Source: Dendrolimus kikuchii (lineage: Eukaryota; Arthropoda; Insecta; Lepidoptera; Lasiocampidae). Taken from it: a stretch of DNA of 64,000 nucleotides. The DNA is taken from NCBI GenBank assembly GCA_019925095.2, contig CM034401.1, forward strand, positions 18,942,338-19,006,337. Direction: 5' to 3'. Below the pieces are notes generated by a model. That model did not search any database. It had not been told where the DNA came from and worked only from the letters and a program-made list of their open reading frames with translations. The position numbers were made by a program, and so were the translations under genes. Every line of letters begins with the position of its first letter. Position 1 is the first letter of the stretch. Shown here one piece after another: positions 48,425-61,699 of this stretch.

Positions 48425-49307
48425 TATAAATATTTCAGTGTCAGTTACATACTGAAGCTTCTAATACTCTGTACATAGGGTAGTTGTGTTATAACCAAAA
48501 CACTTGCGTTTAGTAACTTACTACACATGCTTTTTTAGATGTACAGTAACTTTGGATACAAATTTAATAGGATTGTATACAAAAAGTTAACTAACAAATT
48601 ATGATTATGAAAAAGAAAAACAGTTAACTGTAAAAATATGTTAATGATAACTCCTCTATTTTGCAGACTAAAAATATAATTTTTCAACACATTTGCTCAA
48701 AAAATGCATGTACGAAGCCTGTATACATTGTTTGAAAGTTAAAAATCCTACACCACACAATGGAACGTGTGGAAAATAAGTATTTAGATGAAAACAAAAA
48801 ATATAAGAATCCCACCAAGGAGTTTCATATAACGAAAATAAATAAGTTGAATAATCGAACCTCCTTGGAAGCCCTTTTGGTCAATACATTTGTCTCACTT
48901 TAATACTATCGAGAAAATAAGACAAAAAATATAATTCTAATTTTCACAACGCCCACATGGCGCCATTTGCAAATGCGCGCTGTGTTCATATTAGAAATGT
49001 CAAAGATTGTTGGGACTTTTCGACTGATATTTATGTTTGTTTCATTAGCTATTGTATTATTTTCTCGCAAATGTGTTGCAAAACGTATGACACACAAGCG
49101 GGTGTTGGTTGTTACAAACTCGTGACTACGGTAAATTCTAGACTATATTTCGTCTACTCGTTTGTAAAAATCAACTTACCACATTAGTATCATAAATAAA
49201 TATTAAATTAAATTGCTATAATTTGCAGGAAAATTTTATAATCATATATGTACAGTTGGCACAATGTATCTGGTCCTTCCTGAAGTTTGGTAATGAAATG
49301 CAACATG

Positions 49308-49308
<1 letters not shown>

Positions 49309-49377
<69 letters not shown>

Positions 49378-49394
49378 ATATATATATATATATA

Positions 49395-49434
<40 letters not shown>
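49309..49434. repeat. (TA)n/(TG)n microsatellite
   Basis: Compound TA array interrupted by two short TG blocks. Confidence 0.98.
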
Positions 49435-49437
<3 letters not shown>

Positions 49438-52400
49438 ATCGTCGATTATTATTAATTCTGATTGGTTTCGTCATCAATGTTTACTTATTTTGTTAATCTT
49501 TTTATCTGAAGAATATGACGGATTATATCAAACATGTTAATGATATTATTATTCTATACCAAGTCTAAGTCTTGTTGGTATTGTAATTCTATAGCTAAAC
49601 TGGATAAAGGTGAGATCAATAACTAAGGGTAAAGATACTGTAATACTGAGCGCCATCTGTATGTGTTTTTCTGCAACCAATATCCATTTATTAATCTATT
49701 TGCTTCTTTCTTTAACGTGAGCCATAACAAATTATGCAGTTTAACTCTGTAATTGCGTAGATAATAAAAATTGTAATAGCATTTATTAATTTGAGTAATT
49801 ATTTATAAAATAAAGTTTATTTAATGAAATATCTGCAATTTTATTTCGGTTATTATGACCAATCTTTAGAAAGTAACATAATAAAAAACTTACCCGTAGG
49901 TCACCATTTTCTATATGATTTAACGTTCCCAGATTGCTGGTTAAGTTATAACACTAGATAGGTCCACATTGATCTCTTGTCTGAGCTAGGCAAGCTCCCT
50001 AATCGCCCCAATAATAGATGGGCTGCTATGATATTTCTTTATGAGTTCAGAACTACAAGATCTAGAAGGCTGCTGCGTATTATAAGAAGCGACTCATTTT
50101 AATTTGTCAAAGATAGGGTATCAGAGAACGCCCCAAAAGAAACGGTATTTCCCAAATATAAGAACTAATGTACCCACGTAATTGTGCTCCATTATCACAA
50201 CAAGTCGTGTTCTGTGTAGAAAGATTCTAGTAAAATCAATTAAAGCATTTCATAGCAGTAGACCCAAAATTTTAGAACTAATATTTTATGTAATCTTAAA
50301 AAATATAATAAATTGATATCATGTAATATATAAAAATTGGGTAAATGCTCTATAATTTGTACACAGCGAATACCTTCGTTGTGAGCGTCTTTAGAGACGA
50401 CAAACATTTTGTTATTTGGTTACGGAACCATAAAAAATATTTAATTCAAAATACCCCATATCCCAAAAACCAAAATATTTAATTTATATTCTCCACACCA
50501 ATTTTCGTTGAAAGTATTTTTTGAGTAATTTCCATCACACAGTTTAAAAATTAAGAGTGGGCACACTTCTCTAATTTTGGTAGGTCATAATAGCTCGCTA
50601 GATAGCGATCTATTTTGACCTACCTAGAAATTATTAGGAACATTTTGTTTTTTAACATCTGACTAATGATAATATGGTGCCCACCTCTAGTAATTTTTTT
50701 CGCTATTTCACTACAGAAATTTTTAGCGCCATACAGAAAATGCCTCGTCAAATTTCATGCATGTAAACTCTAGTAGTTGATAAGAAAAATGACTGTGATA
50801 GACACATGGGCGGATATACATGACGATTTCACACAGATTCGGTTTTTGCAAAATGACTACGGAACCCCGACTACTACGCCATTGGTATCCACCTGTATAA
50901 GCAAACTTTTTTCTAAAGTTGAGTGACAAATAAGCTATTAATATATTGCATATTTAATGAAATATTCAGGACAAAGAGGAAAATGAAATTACCAAAAACA
51001 ATAAATATTAATTCATTATTATAACTAAATATATAAAATGAAACCGTCAAGATGCAGAGAAAAATCACAGAAATATTTTAAAACAACACCACACAATTAT
51101 ACAATCTAGATATGTAAATATAATTTTAATACTATGTAAGTAATTTAATTTCTTATTGGAACAACATCTAGAATTAACTAAAAATATTATTTTCAAATGT
51201 TTGTTGTATATTCTGGTAAAGAACGTTTAATTTATTGTGCCCGTTTGTACTAACCAAAACAACTTTTATATTTTATATTAATGTATAAAAATGTATAATA
51301 ATTTCTTGTCAATATTTAATAATTTACTAAAGCCAAGTGTAATCTCTACTAAACTCTATGAACTCTCTAGATTCGCTTACAGAAGACTGTGCATTACCTA
51401 ATCTCGTATAAAAAAGCATCTATTGCCTGAAGAACTGTTACCGCCACAAAGTTTGGCTCGGACTATAACTACACGAATCAGAACCATTCGGTTCATAAAA
51501 AAAATATCAAACCATTCTAAGAAACAAAAAAATAATAAACGTGAATATGTCATTTCTTTTGCACTAACAAAAAACTGATGCATTAAAGGAACTTAAATTA
51601 CTTTCTTATAAATTTTATAACATATATTTTTAATTAAAATTACGGAATTAACAGTACGTTATTAAAAGTAATATTACGACTGATTTTGTGATCACGAAAC
51701 AAAAAAATATTCAAAGAATAAAATACAACGCAAAATTAACTCTAAGAACAGTACATACAAAACAAAACGTCGATTAAAAATTGTGACAAAATTAACAACA
51801 AAAAAAACATACGTTTATTCCATTTGCAAATTTTTTTGTGGATCGTTTTATAAAATATAATTTAACAAATATAAAATACTTTTTAATCCGTCACAATGAG
51901 TAGCCAAATCAAAAAACTAGGTCATTATCAGCCACGTCCAACAATCTTACAAGAGATCCCCAATGAGAAATAAGACCCCCTTAGCGCGTAGATTTCCCTG
52001 CCCGCGAAAAAGTAGATCATATTAGAAAATAATTATTTTACTTTAACCTATATCTAGATTTTTTGTAAGGCGTTGCCTGAAAAACTTTGGTTATTGGGGG
52101 GCATCAATTTCATTGAGGACCTTTGGTCGATATATCAGAAACGTCAAGAATGATAGATGAGACCACACAATCTGTTTAATCTGAACTAACCTTGAAAGTA
52201 AATAATAACATAATTCGACAAATTTCTGATAAGTTAGTGACTAATAAAGTTCCCCTACACAAAATTGTAGATGTGTCCTCTTACAATAAAATGTAAGTTG
52301 TCAGACAAAGTTTCTGACTATAGGGATGATTTTTTATTACTATAATTCACGATTAAATTAATATTATGGTGGTTTCATAAGGATATATTGGAAGTATTCA

Positions 52401-54313
52401 TAAGGTATTTGCATAACAGAAAATTTGGGAATTTTAGATATGCCTAAATAATTATAACTATTATGATAGATAGCAACCATAGTTTATATATATATATATA
52501 TTTAATTTTTATTAATTATACCTTTTACACTGACTTATTTTTAGCGTCTTTTAACGATGGGAAGTTTTGTGACATTAATGAAGATTTAACGTAGTTTAAC
52601 TTGCGTATTAATTGTTTCGGTGGTGTCCACTATCGTCTCAATTGAATATTAAACTCTTCGAAATACCATAAAGTAATAGTTACTCAGTAATATACTAATT
52701 ATCTAACAGGTCTCCTTTGTTTTTCGCTATTATTTCTCGCTCTTTTCAATAATCTGAACAGATTTTTAACGATTTTTGATTTTTTACACTTTTTAATTAT
52801 CTTTATATTAATTTATTTAAAATAACTTTTAGTAATGAGGTTATGATTTTGCATGTTACTTTTAATCATGTTTTGACATACATGTATTTCTTTCTACATC
52901 ATCTTGCAAACCAAATATGGTAGGATTTTTTTTTTCTAATTACGTAACATGGTATCGTTCTGCTTCTATTGCTAAAATCAACAATTCCGGTATTTTATTA
53001 TTAATCAGAAGTGAGATTATTAATCAAATTTTGAAGAGTACTATACTCATTTATTATTTATGGCAGTGTACTATTATTGTCTTATAAGTTTACAAACATA
53101 AGTAGTGAATTAAGTTTAAGTTATACATATGTTCCATTATTACTAGCTTATAAATTTAAGTAAGTAGCAAGAATATACACAAAGTAGAAAAATAATTGAA
53201 AATTTGTATGAAAGTATTATATCTTATTGAAATTATTTAAAATAAGTGCCGCATTCTGAAAGCTTGATGGGTTTTAACTAAAAAGAATTTAGGTAATAAA
53301 TTTTCATCAGTAATAATAATTCAAAATGCAGAGTACAACTAGATCCCTGAATTTCCTATAAAATGTCATGAAATAGAGACCTCGAGTATTTGAATAAAAT
53401 TATATACATATTAAAGAAAAAAAAAAGTGAGATGATGTATGACTTATTACAGTAAAGTAAGTATTCTGTTACGTACCTATCATATACAGGATTTCGCTTC
53501 TGAAAATCCTAAGATAACCATTATGGTGATCGACTGTTGGAATACTGATTGTTGGCTTCCAGCCATTCCAATGCCAAGTTAAAATTTGCTTTAACAAACC
53601 AACTATAATATTGATATTTAGGATAAAATTTGTATTTTATAAAGAGGTGATGCCAGCATTTTGAGATTCTTACAAATCAAATTACACAAATACAGTCATA
53701 CTTTCCCTCAAATAAAATATCCTAGACAATATTAATAATTCGGTATATATTCTACAAATACAAATAAGGAATGTCTTTTTAAACCGAGTTAAGTACAAAT
53801 TAATTGTTGGAAAACGTGAGTGGATAAGCTCTTTATCAAAATGTTTGTTTTATAAATCATGTTTCAGTAATTGTTAATATTAGGTATATTGACATGCCTT
53901 ATTTACACAATGAAACTATTTTATCAATTCACGTTTTCGTTAATTCACGAATTTATTTATTGCATAGTTTAGAACGACGACATTGAGCAGACCCTCTATA
54001 TAATATGTATGTATATAATATGTTTCATGCAAGTAAATTTTTGATTGAAATTTCAATTGACTAATTATAAATGGTGACATAAAATAATTGTGGCAGTGTT
54101 AAGTGAAATTGATAGCGATCATTGTCACCATTATCCATTAATATTTATAAACCTAAAAAAACAATTTTATATCAATTTTAAATAATAAACTGATCTTTAT
54201 TACTTGATCATAATCTGATTTAATCTTATCTGCTCAATGCTTCGTAACATAAATTACAATTAATGGCAATGAACTCCAAAGTTAAAAAATCTCTTAAAAT
54301 AGTTAAGTCACAC

Positions 54314-54344
54314 TATAAAACGTGATTGTAGTCAGTCATCAGTC
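54314..54344 (+). promoter_or_regulatory. Candidate TATA + initiator core promoter
   Basis: TATAAAA at 54314-54320 is followed by the arthropod initiator word TCAGTC at 54332-54337 and again at 54339-54344. The A of the second one is 27 nt from the first T of the TATA box, a normal insect spacing. No recognisable protein follows. Confidence 0.35.
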
Positions 54345-55119
54345 GAAGAGCTTAAGATTTGAGACGACATAATTGTTAAAAAAGAAAATGTTGTAATAAT
54401 ATCCCCCAACCATATTTCGATTCTGACTACAACCACAATTAGCATCATTATATGAATACAAGAACCCGCCTTTTACGTGTAGATCTTTCAATGTTTTGCA
54501 TGTTGAGGATTCTAAATTGTAATAGTCAAATCTCCCACGACACTTCATACATCTTAATACTGAATGAAACAATATTGTATGTGAATCACGACTTTACTAT
54601 ACTTTTATTTCTATTTTTGATGATGATGATGATGACGATTTTTCTAACTTTAGAATCAATTCCCTAAGCACTGAACTTAAGGAAGTTAATCTACACGATG
54701 CATAAATATATAAGGGACCACCTTATATAAAACTTTGAGAACCAGTTTCACTTTTATTCAAATTTGGCGGGTTTCATGATGTATGAAAATAAAGTTTACG
54801 TCACTTTCACCAATTCTGTTTATGTGTTATAGTCCACTGTTGGTATGTGTTGTTGGGATCGCACGGCGCCAATCCAAGTTGCCGCGAATGCGGTTGAAGG
54901 GTGAGACAGTAACCATGAAGACGATGGATTATTTGGTTATGCTCTTCTTCATAGCTAAAAAAAAATTAATAAGCATTCGTATGTATTTTTGTGATACAAC
55001 TATTTTATGGCGAATTAACAAATAAAAATAAATTACATTGTTCTACTTGCATTTAATTCAAACAGTTATTCTAGTCCATTAATATATTTGTTTAAAAAAT
55101 ACTATTACTATTGTTCAGT

Positions 55120-55460
55120 TGTATACTTCAATCCCTATTAATATTATAAATGCGAAAGTAACTCTGTCTGTCTGTCTGTCTGTCTGTTCCGTTTTCACGG
55201 AAAAACTACTGGACCGATTTGGCTGACACTCATTATATATATATTTTCGATGCCGAGGATGAACATAGGATACTTTTTATCCCGAAAAATGGGATAGTTT
55301 CCGGGATAAAAATATATTTGTCTGTTTGTTTGTTATGCTTTTACGGAGAAACTACTGAACCGATTTGGCTGAAAATCGGTATATATGTAATTTTCATACC
55401 GAGGGTGGACAAGGGATATTTTTCATCCCGGATAATGGGATAGATTTAGGGATAGATTTA
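55120..55460. mobile_element. Helitron-like non-autonomous fragment
   Basis: 'attataaatgcgaaagtaac', a (TGTC)n run, 'aactactggaccgatttggc', 'ggatactttttatcccg', with a second diverged block after 55,320. Widely dispersed repeat type. Confidence 0.55.
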
Positions 55461-55509
55461 TGTAAAAATTATCCCAAAAGTGGGACAGGCTTTGGTTGGT
55501 TTTGTGATT

Positions 55510-55735
55510 TGCCATTTTCGTCATTTTGGTTATTTTGTCCTTTTGCCCCTTTGCCCTTTTGCCCTATTGCCCTTTTTCCCTATTGCCCTTTTGCCCTTTG
55601 CCTCTTTGCCCTTTCGCCCTTTCGCCCCTTCGCCCCTTCGCCCCTTCGCCGTTTCGCCGTTTCGCCCTTTCGCCCTTTCGCTCTTTCGCTCTTTCGCTCT
55701 TTTGCTCTTTTTGCTCTTTTTTATCCTTTTTGCTG
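55510..55735. repeat. 9-bp minisatellite
   Basis: About 20 diverged copies of a 9-bp unit of type CGCCCTTTC/TGCCCTTTT. Because 9 is a multiple of 3, all six frames are long and periodic, giving Phe/Pro/Leu-rich readings on plus and Lys/Arg/Glu/Gly-rich readings on minus. It is embedded in Helitron-like debris. Confidence 0.85.
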
Positions 55736-56149
55736 ATTTTGTCCATTTTGTCATTTTTGTAGTTTTCATTGATGGGGGATAGATAAATAAAACTAGGGCT
55801 GTTTGTAATAGAGGATGAAAGTTTGGATGAGACCAATCATTTCTCAAGTTCATAGATATAAAAATGCATCGTCTATAAAAATGCGATAGTAACTCGATAT
55901 GTCTTTCTGTTAAGTTTTCAGAAAACACTGGGAATACTGGATCGTTTTTATTGTAATTTTGTTTAAATGTAGTTTTAATGCTGAAAATGGACAAATATAT
56001 ATATCATGCCAGGAGATCGGCATGAGTATATATCACGCATCGAGTTTGCGATATAAAATGAAGTGAATTTTTCGGGTGCAAATGGCACTATCATAAAAAT
56101 GGTGTACATTGTAACCTGTATTAACGCCTGCTCTTTAAACAAGAAGCAG

Positions 56150-56196
56150 GAACTAGAGGTTAACCCGCGGCGCAGCCGCGGGATAAACTCTAGTTC
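56150..56196. repeat. Helitron-type terminal hairpin
   Basis: A near-perfect inverted repeat: GAACTAGAGGTTAACCCGCG pairs with the segment ending 'ggataaactctagttc' around GCA. A GC stem next to a CTAG word is the usual 3' signature of Helitron-derived elements. Confidence 0.6.
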
Positions 56197-56379
56197 CCTA
56201 TAAATGTTAAAGTACCTTTTTTATTCGTTCACCTCGACCTTAAAAATGAACCGATTATAATGATATAAGATTTTTTTTAAAGGTTTTTTAATACAAACTT
56301 TTGAAATCCTGGATATCATGTAGCAACAGAGTGCTAGCCAAGACAAGTAAAACAAGCCCAAACACGACGGGTCTATCTT

Positions 56380-56550
56380 GTTTAGTACAGGAGTTCCTAT
56401 GGCCACCTTCCGACTCCATCATCAGATCAGCTCCATGGTACCATATTATTGCATTGTCACGTGATATACATATGCGTCCAAAATTTCAGCTCGAGCGGAA
56501 ACTGGGAAGTTGGTCAAATTTAACTTCCACTCGAACTTACATACATACAT
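56380..56550. mobile_element. Dispersed lepidopteran repeat fragment
   Basis: Carries CAGCTCCATGGTACCATATT, 'attgcattgtcacgtgatat' and 'aaaatttcagctcgagcgg', phrases that recur in moth and butterfly genomes. Family not assigned. Confidence 0.5.
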
Positions 56551-57015
56551 CCATTGCAAGTTAAATAAAAGCTTTTAATAAGGTATACACATACCTAGAA
56601 GGTATAATGAAGGCACATATGTACCTTCAATATCAGATTACTTTTCATTATGAAAAATTGGATAATTTTCGCGAGACAGATCTGAAGATTACCTCCTGTA
56701 AACTTCAGATCTGTCTCGCGGAAATTACCCAAAACCTTGTGGAATGTTCTGGTAAATATTTCTTATATTTGCTTATAGGCAAACTGGCAAATGGTCCAAC
56801 CAGTGGTAAGCGGCAACTATCGCCCATGGATAGCTGCAAAATTAAAGCAAGCGATGCGTTGCCTACCTCGGTGAATTTTTAAATAATTATTTACATCCTT
56901 TTAAAGGGTACCATTAGTAGTGCTCTGGGAAAACAGCAGAGCGTGATGGAGCGAACATTACGTGCTTATAATATAAGCACGTAATATAGTACAGCCGTTA
57001 AATTGTTATACTAAC

Positions 57016-60000
57016 CTCCATGGTCCATCCACAGTTCCCAACCTGCATATTGCCTGTTTAACATTGTCAGTGTCCGCTTCGACACAGCGTTCTCCCACAC
57101 CTAGTTGTCCGGCTTCGTTCAGTCTGAACAACTGGCTGTTGCCAGAGCCGTGGCAAGATGACGTACCTAGTACAAGCAATATAATCTATGCTATAATATA
57201 TCTGTAAAATTAGAATCATTGTGTCTGTCTGTCTGTTAGAGCATCACGTCGTCAAAATCATCATCAAAACTACTGAAAGGATTTAAATGGAACTCGACAT
57301 AGAGCTGGCTTATATCTTGGATCGTAACTCAAGACACTTTCCCCGATCTCGATAAATGACATCATTTTCTTAAAATAGACGGATTAGCAAAAGAGATGGC
57401 GCTGCAATCACATTCTTTCAATTTACTAACGCATAGCCATGTTGTCATAAAAGCATGTCATTTTTCTGGGATAAAAAGTAGCCATGTGCTATTTCAGACT
57501 ATAGAATAAATATTCTTTATTGCACACAGGAAAGTAGCTTACTGGAGTATTAACAAAAATATATATAGTACAATCAGCGGTCTTATCGCTCACAGCGATT
57601 TCTTCCAGACAACGTTCTGGAGATAGACATGCATAGAAGAAGGGGTCGGTAACCAGTGCGCAACATAGCTCTAAATATTGACAATAGAATATGATATTAA
57701 ATTAATAAAATTCTAATTATACATACCGCAAGCGATTTTAAATAGGTAATATAAATACATGAATTGTGTATATATATATATACGAAAGAAACAAAAAATA
57801 AAATTAAAACGCAATTTACAAATTACGATAGTGTTCTTGACAAGCCTGTTAAAAGATGTCAAGCCTGTTAAAGAAGATAATATTAAGACTATAACCTGTT
57901 TCGGTGCTAAATTTCATCCAGATTCATTCAGCCATTCTGGCGTGATTGAACAACAAACTTCCATCCAAACTTTCGTGTTTATAATATTAGTAAGTAAGTA
58001 TATATAGATAGAAGTAGATTTAAAAAAAAAATATATTGATTTATATTTTCGAACTTACCAATATAAGCAGGTGCCGCTTTGCCCAAAGTATCTAAACACG
58101 CCCCTGTAGCTTTATTCTTAACCATGCCCCACTTTACATTCTTCGGCAGTTTCGGAAATTTATCGTATACGTCGTAAGCCACATTCTCCATAAACCAACT
58201 GAAGCTCTTACATTTCAATCTTTCTCTCAATGCTACCTGTTCACTTATATCTCCCATATCTAAAAATCTAGCCATGGGTTCTCGTGTGTAAAAGTATTCT
58301 TTGTGCTCTTCATCAAACCAAGTCTCAATTACTCGCTTGTAATTGATAGTTATCAGCGAACCTTTACGATTCTTCGCCAAGTTACCAAATGAATAAGGCA
58401 TGAATGCTCTATACACGTGGCCTACTCGGGAACACGGCACCCATTCTATACTCCCACCACACTGCCAGATTTTGAAACTCAATTCGAAATTCTCGCCACC
58501 CCATACTAACAAACCAGGATCGTACGCTCCAATCTCTAGGAAATATCTTCTATTTATAGCGAATAGGCCACCAGCGTGCGTTGGACTCTTATATGGTTCA
58601 GATTTATGTTTGTGCCTATTCGCTTCTCTATCAGGTACTTCGTTTTCTTTATAAAGCATTCCCCATTCAAATATACCACGGTAATTAGTACCGTGTTGAT
58701 ATACAGGCCTATATTCAAATGTTCTATGATCTACACCATCTATGACTGGAACTGTCATTATTCTGTAATCCCTGTAAATCGGAGCTAGAAGGGGTGGAAG
58801 CCAGTTAATGTTTACTTCGCAATGGGCGTCAAGGAAGACTATCACTTCACCGGTCGCTTCTTGAGCTCCCCTTGAACGGGTTCGTATTAAACCTTCCCTT
58901 TGACTGTTCCTAATTAAGCGCACTTTGCCTTTCCATCTCTTTATGTAATTATCTAGGTTATCTTTTAAGTTATCTTTGTCAGAGAAGTCATCCACCTGAA
59001 GTGAAATGTAAGCTACTGTAATTTACGTTAAGTTAATGAACAGTTACAGTATTTTGAAATAAGGTACAATTTAGTAACTTGACAGTGATTATATGGGACT
59101 AAAGTTTCGATGATTAAAATTGTTACTTGATAGAAAATATAATATGTATTATTAAGAAATATATAACATCTCTCTAATAGAATAAACATTCAAATTCTAT
59201 TACTAAAAACACCACTGATTGTAATCTTCATATTTATATCATGATTATCATACTAAACATTGAAAAGTATTGATTTAATATCTTTCGGCACCCACCATTT
59301 CTAAGAACTGATTACAACTTATTCGGTTATCATTATTAACTATACTTTGTAATTATAATACAAATATAAATATTCTTTACTATAGGTATAATATTTGGTA
59401 ATAAATTCTGTTTATATTAGGAGTTAGTAAGCAAGATTTATTCATGTATAATCGAATATGCTGCCTAACTACACTCAGACAAGAATCTTAAAACACAAGG
59501 ATCAATAACAATTAAGACGTTATTGTCAAAAAGCTTGTAATATAATAAAAGGAAAACTAATTATTAATTTTAGCTTCAATTTTGTGTTTATTAAGACGTT
59601 TACTCTTAAAACTACATATCATAAAATTCTAAACATGCCATGTCTGTACATTGACCATATTTAAAAAAAAAACAACTGAAATATACTACACTAGATAAAC
59701 TATATAAACAACGGAGAACGTGATGCATTTTTTTTAGATTTCTTGTCCGTTTGTTCGGAATTCACGTAAAAACTACTCAGCTGATTTTAATGCGCTTTTC
59801 GCTGATCGACAGCAAATTTTTAAGACTTAAAATCTGCGCTATTTTGATTCTGGGAATCCCGTGAGAATGTTTCTGGGAATGATTTAAGATTCAGATTAAT
59901 TCTAATTGAATTTTATTGAAATTTTTTACTGATCGATAGCAAATTTAATGTAATAAAATGTGTGATTTCTTATCCCAGGTATCTAGCGGGAATTTTCCCA

Positions 60001-61699
60001 GGAGCGGTTTGTAGTCCGGGTGCATAAAATTAGCTTATTCCGACACAGCTTTCACCAAAACGAATAAAGCGGGAATTTCAAGTCAAGGGTGAATGAAGTC
60101 GCGGGCATATCCTAGTTATTAATACAATCTTAATTTTAGATACTTCACTATCACTAATATTTATATATTGAAACAAAAAAGTTGACAACATATTTATATT
60201 TTTACATATTGGCATTTACGCTCAAATTTACTCATAACATCTTTTCCTATTTCCAGCCGTCTGCAAAACTTCTATGGCACCATTAAAAACAATGTGTTTA
60301 TTTGTTAATAGTAATGCACACCTACCAGAACAACTTCATGCAATACATTTGGTGGTGATCTATCTATGACTGAATGCACTGTTCTCATAAGCACACTGAA
60401 TCCTTCATTGTGGAAGACGATGATGACTGACGTACTTGGCAAGTCTGTTGGATAATCCCAGTATTTGCACTCATCTAATCTTGTGTCCGGAATTGTTCTG
60501 TTGAATAACATTTAATAAATAAAAATAGTCTTCATGTCAAAGCAGTTCTTTAATATTTTTTACATTGTATTTATGAAGAAATAAGTTATGTAAAAAAAAT
60601 AAGGCACCTGCTAGTACCTCAAGGGTGCATGTATGCAACATAAGGTAAATCTTCTTTCAGTGATATAAATGTGAAAGGCAGTGAGGGACAGTTCATTTAC
60701 AGCCCTGCATATAGAAGTTCCATTCTTAAAATATCATGTGAGGTCTTTCTAAACAAAGTTTGGGAAAGACTGGTTTACAGTATTTTATAAGCATTTTTTG
60801 AACAGTTATTAATTGCACACACCAACTTTACTCATAGTAAATATGAATAACAGATAAAGTAACAAAAAAATTATATATAAAACAAACTGTTCTGCATGCA
60901 AGAGATGATTGTTTAGTAAAACACAGCTATGTTTCAATAATATGGAAGAAAATGACCTAAAAGCATGCATTACCTAAAAAATTTCTAACCTGTAATTGTG
61001 ACAATTACTACATACATGCTGATGGCGAAGGACAATTAATTGTGAAGAAATCTGCGAAAAACATCAAGAAAAAGACCATATGCAATCCGCCATTGTGCCT
61101 TAGATGTGAGGTGGGTACATACATAAGTACATTCTTCTAAATTAGGGTGACCTGAACCCAGTGGTGAGACATATACATAATGCTCTGTTCATCTTTTTTT
61201 ATAGCATAAGTTCAGCAGACAGGCAGATGGCCCACCTGACGGCAAGTGGTTACCAGTGCGTATGGATGTTTGTAAGCACAAAGGTGCTACCAATCTGCAT
61301 GCAGACTGGAATCTGGGCACTAATGCTAGAAAACAACTCAAAATTGTTATGGCGGCACACTCCAGACTAGGGATGGTAGCCGTCCAGACAGGCAAATACC
61401 CTACCACCTGGGTGTGGGTCGTTTTGTCACCTCATATGACAGGTCACCCGGCCGCAGGAAGTTGTATTCTTTCTCTGTTCCTGCATGGATAAAATAATCT
61501 AAGCAAGCGATTTAAGGGTTGATATTATTTAATACTTACCTATTCATAGCAATATCATCAGAGGCCGCTATATTCATGCCATATTCACTTTCTGAATCAG
61601 CAATATCATTTGCCCTATCTTGAGGCATGTGGTATGGCTTGCCGCCCTCACCTGGACCTTTCACAGTTTTTAAATCCCTTGGCTCAAAATTACCCAGTT
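57016..61699 (-). CDS. pgant7: Polypeptide N-acetylgalactosaminyltransferase, GALNT7/pgant7-like (partial)
   Basis: Golgi type II enzyme that transfers GalNAc from UDP-GalNAc to Ser/Thr, starting or extending mucin O-glycans; the GALNT7/10 group acts on already glycosylated peptides. Exons, 5' to 3': 61699-61540, 60497-60326, 58995-58059, 57166-57016, joining in phases 2, 0 and 1. Visible: the stem end [16 protein letters not shown], the GT-A catalytic start [20 protein letters not shown], the metal-binding D-x-H (FLDAHCEVN), the acceptor motif [20 protein letters not shown], and ricin-lectin repeats starting at GACLDTLG and continuing [19 protein letters not shown] to GTVDGPW. The cytoplasmic tail, membrane anchor and part of the stem are missing at the 5' side. 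The last exon ends in phase 2, so at least one more lectin exon is expected but was not recognised. Assignment to 7 rather than 10 rests on the stem and the [15 protein letters not shown] segments. Confidence 0.88.
57200..57480. mobile_element. Helitron-like non-autonomous fragment
   Basis: 'gtgtctgtctgtctgttagagcatcacg' style start, 'actactgaaaggatttaaatgg', 'agacggattagcaaaagaga'; matches 30.03-30.37 kb. It lies in the GalNAc-transferase intron. Confidence 0.5.
59740..60118. mobile_element. Helitron-like non-autonomous fragment
   Basis: 'ttcttgtccgtttgttcgga', 'aaaactactcagctgatttt', and near the right end GAATGAAGTCGCGGGCATAT followed by CCTAGTTA. It lies in the GalNAc-transferase intron between exons 58995 and 60326. 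Confidence 0.55.
61190..61495 (-). mobile_element. SINE-like repeat, copy 5
   Basis: Reverse-orientation copy of the 17.4 kb family: 'gttcagcagacaggcagatg', 'ggtagccgtccagacaggca', 'tctttctctgttcctgcatgg', with the A-tail (T-run on plus) at the left end. It lies in the GalNAc-transferase intron. Confidence 0.65.

Larger units (their letters stand above)
48425..57015. other. Gene-poor region between TBCC and the GalNAc-transferase
   Basis: No confident gene. Very AT-rich. It contains a TA/TG microsatellite (49.3 kb), a dispersed repeat with CGGAACCCCGACTACTACG (about 50.72-50.91 kb), Helitron-like debris and a minisatellite (55.1-56.6 kb). The unrecognised last exon(s) of the minus-strand GalNAc-transferase should lie here if that gene is complete. 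Confidence 0.5.

Noticed and set aside
53520..53690. Minus-strand 51-codon open stretch ending LALEWLEANNQYSNSRSP, considered as the missing last exon of the GalNAc-transferase
   Set aside because: The phase could be made to fit, but it lacks the C-L-D and Q-x-W lectin motifs and any good acceptor. The A-L-x-W-L-x-x-N-N pattern looks more like Helitron-associated protein debris.
54339..54572. 77-codon minus-strand frame with Cys and Tyr residues as a secreted peptide
   Set aside because: No signal peptide, no splice support and no family resemblance; kept only as a remark in the promoter finding.
55530..55994. 154-codon Lys/Arg-rich frame on the minus strand as a novel basic protein
   Set aside because: It is the read-through of a 9-bp minisatellite with equivalent open frames on the plus strand; no start context, exon structure or homolog is visible.
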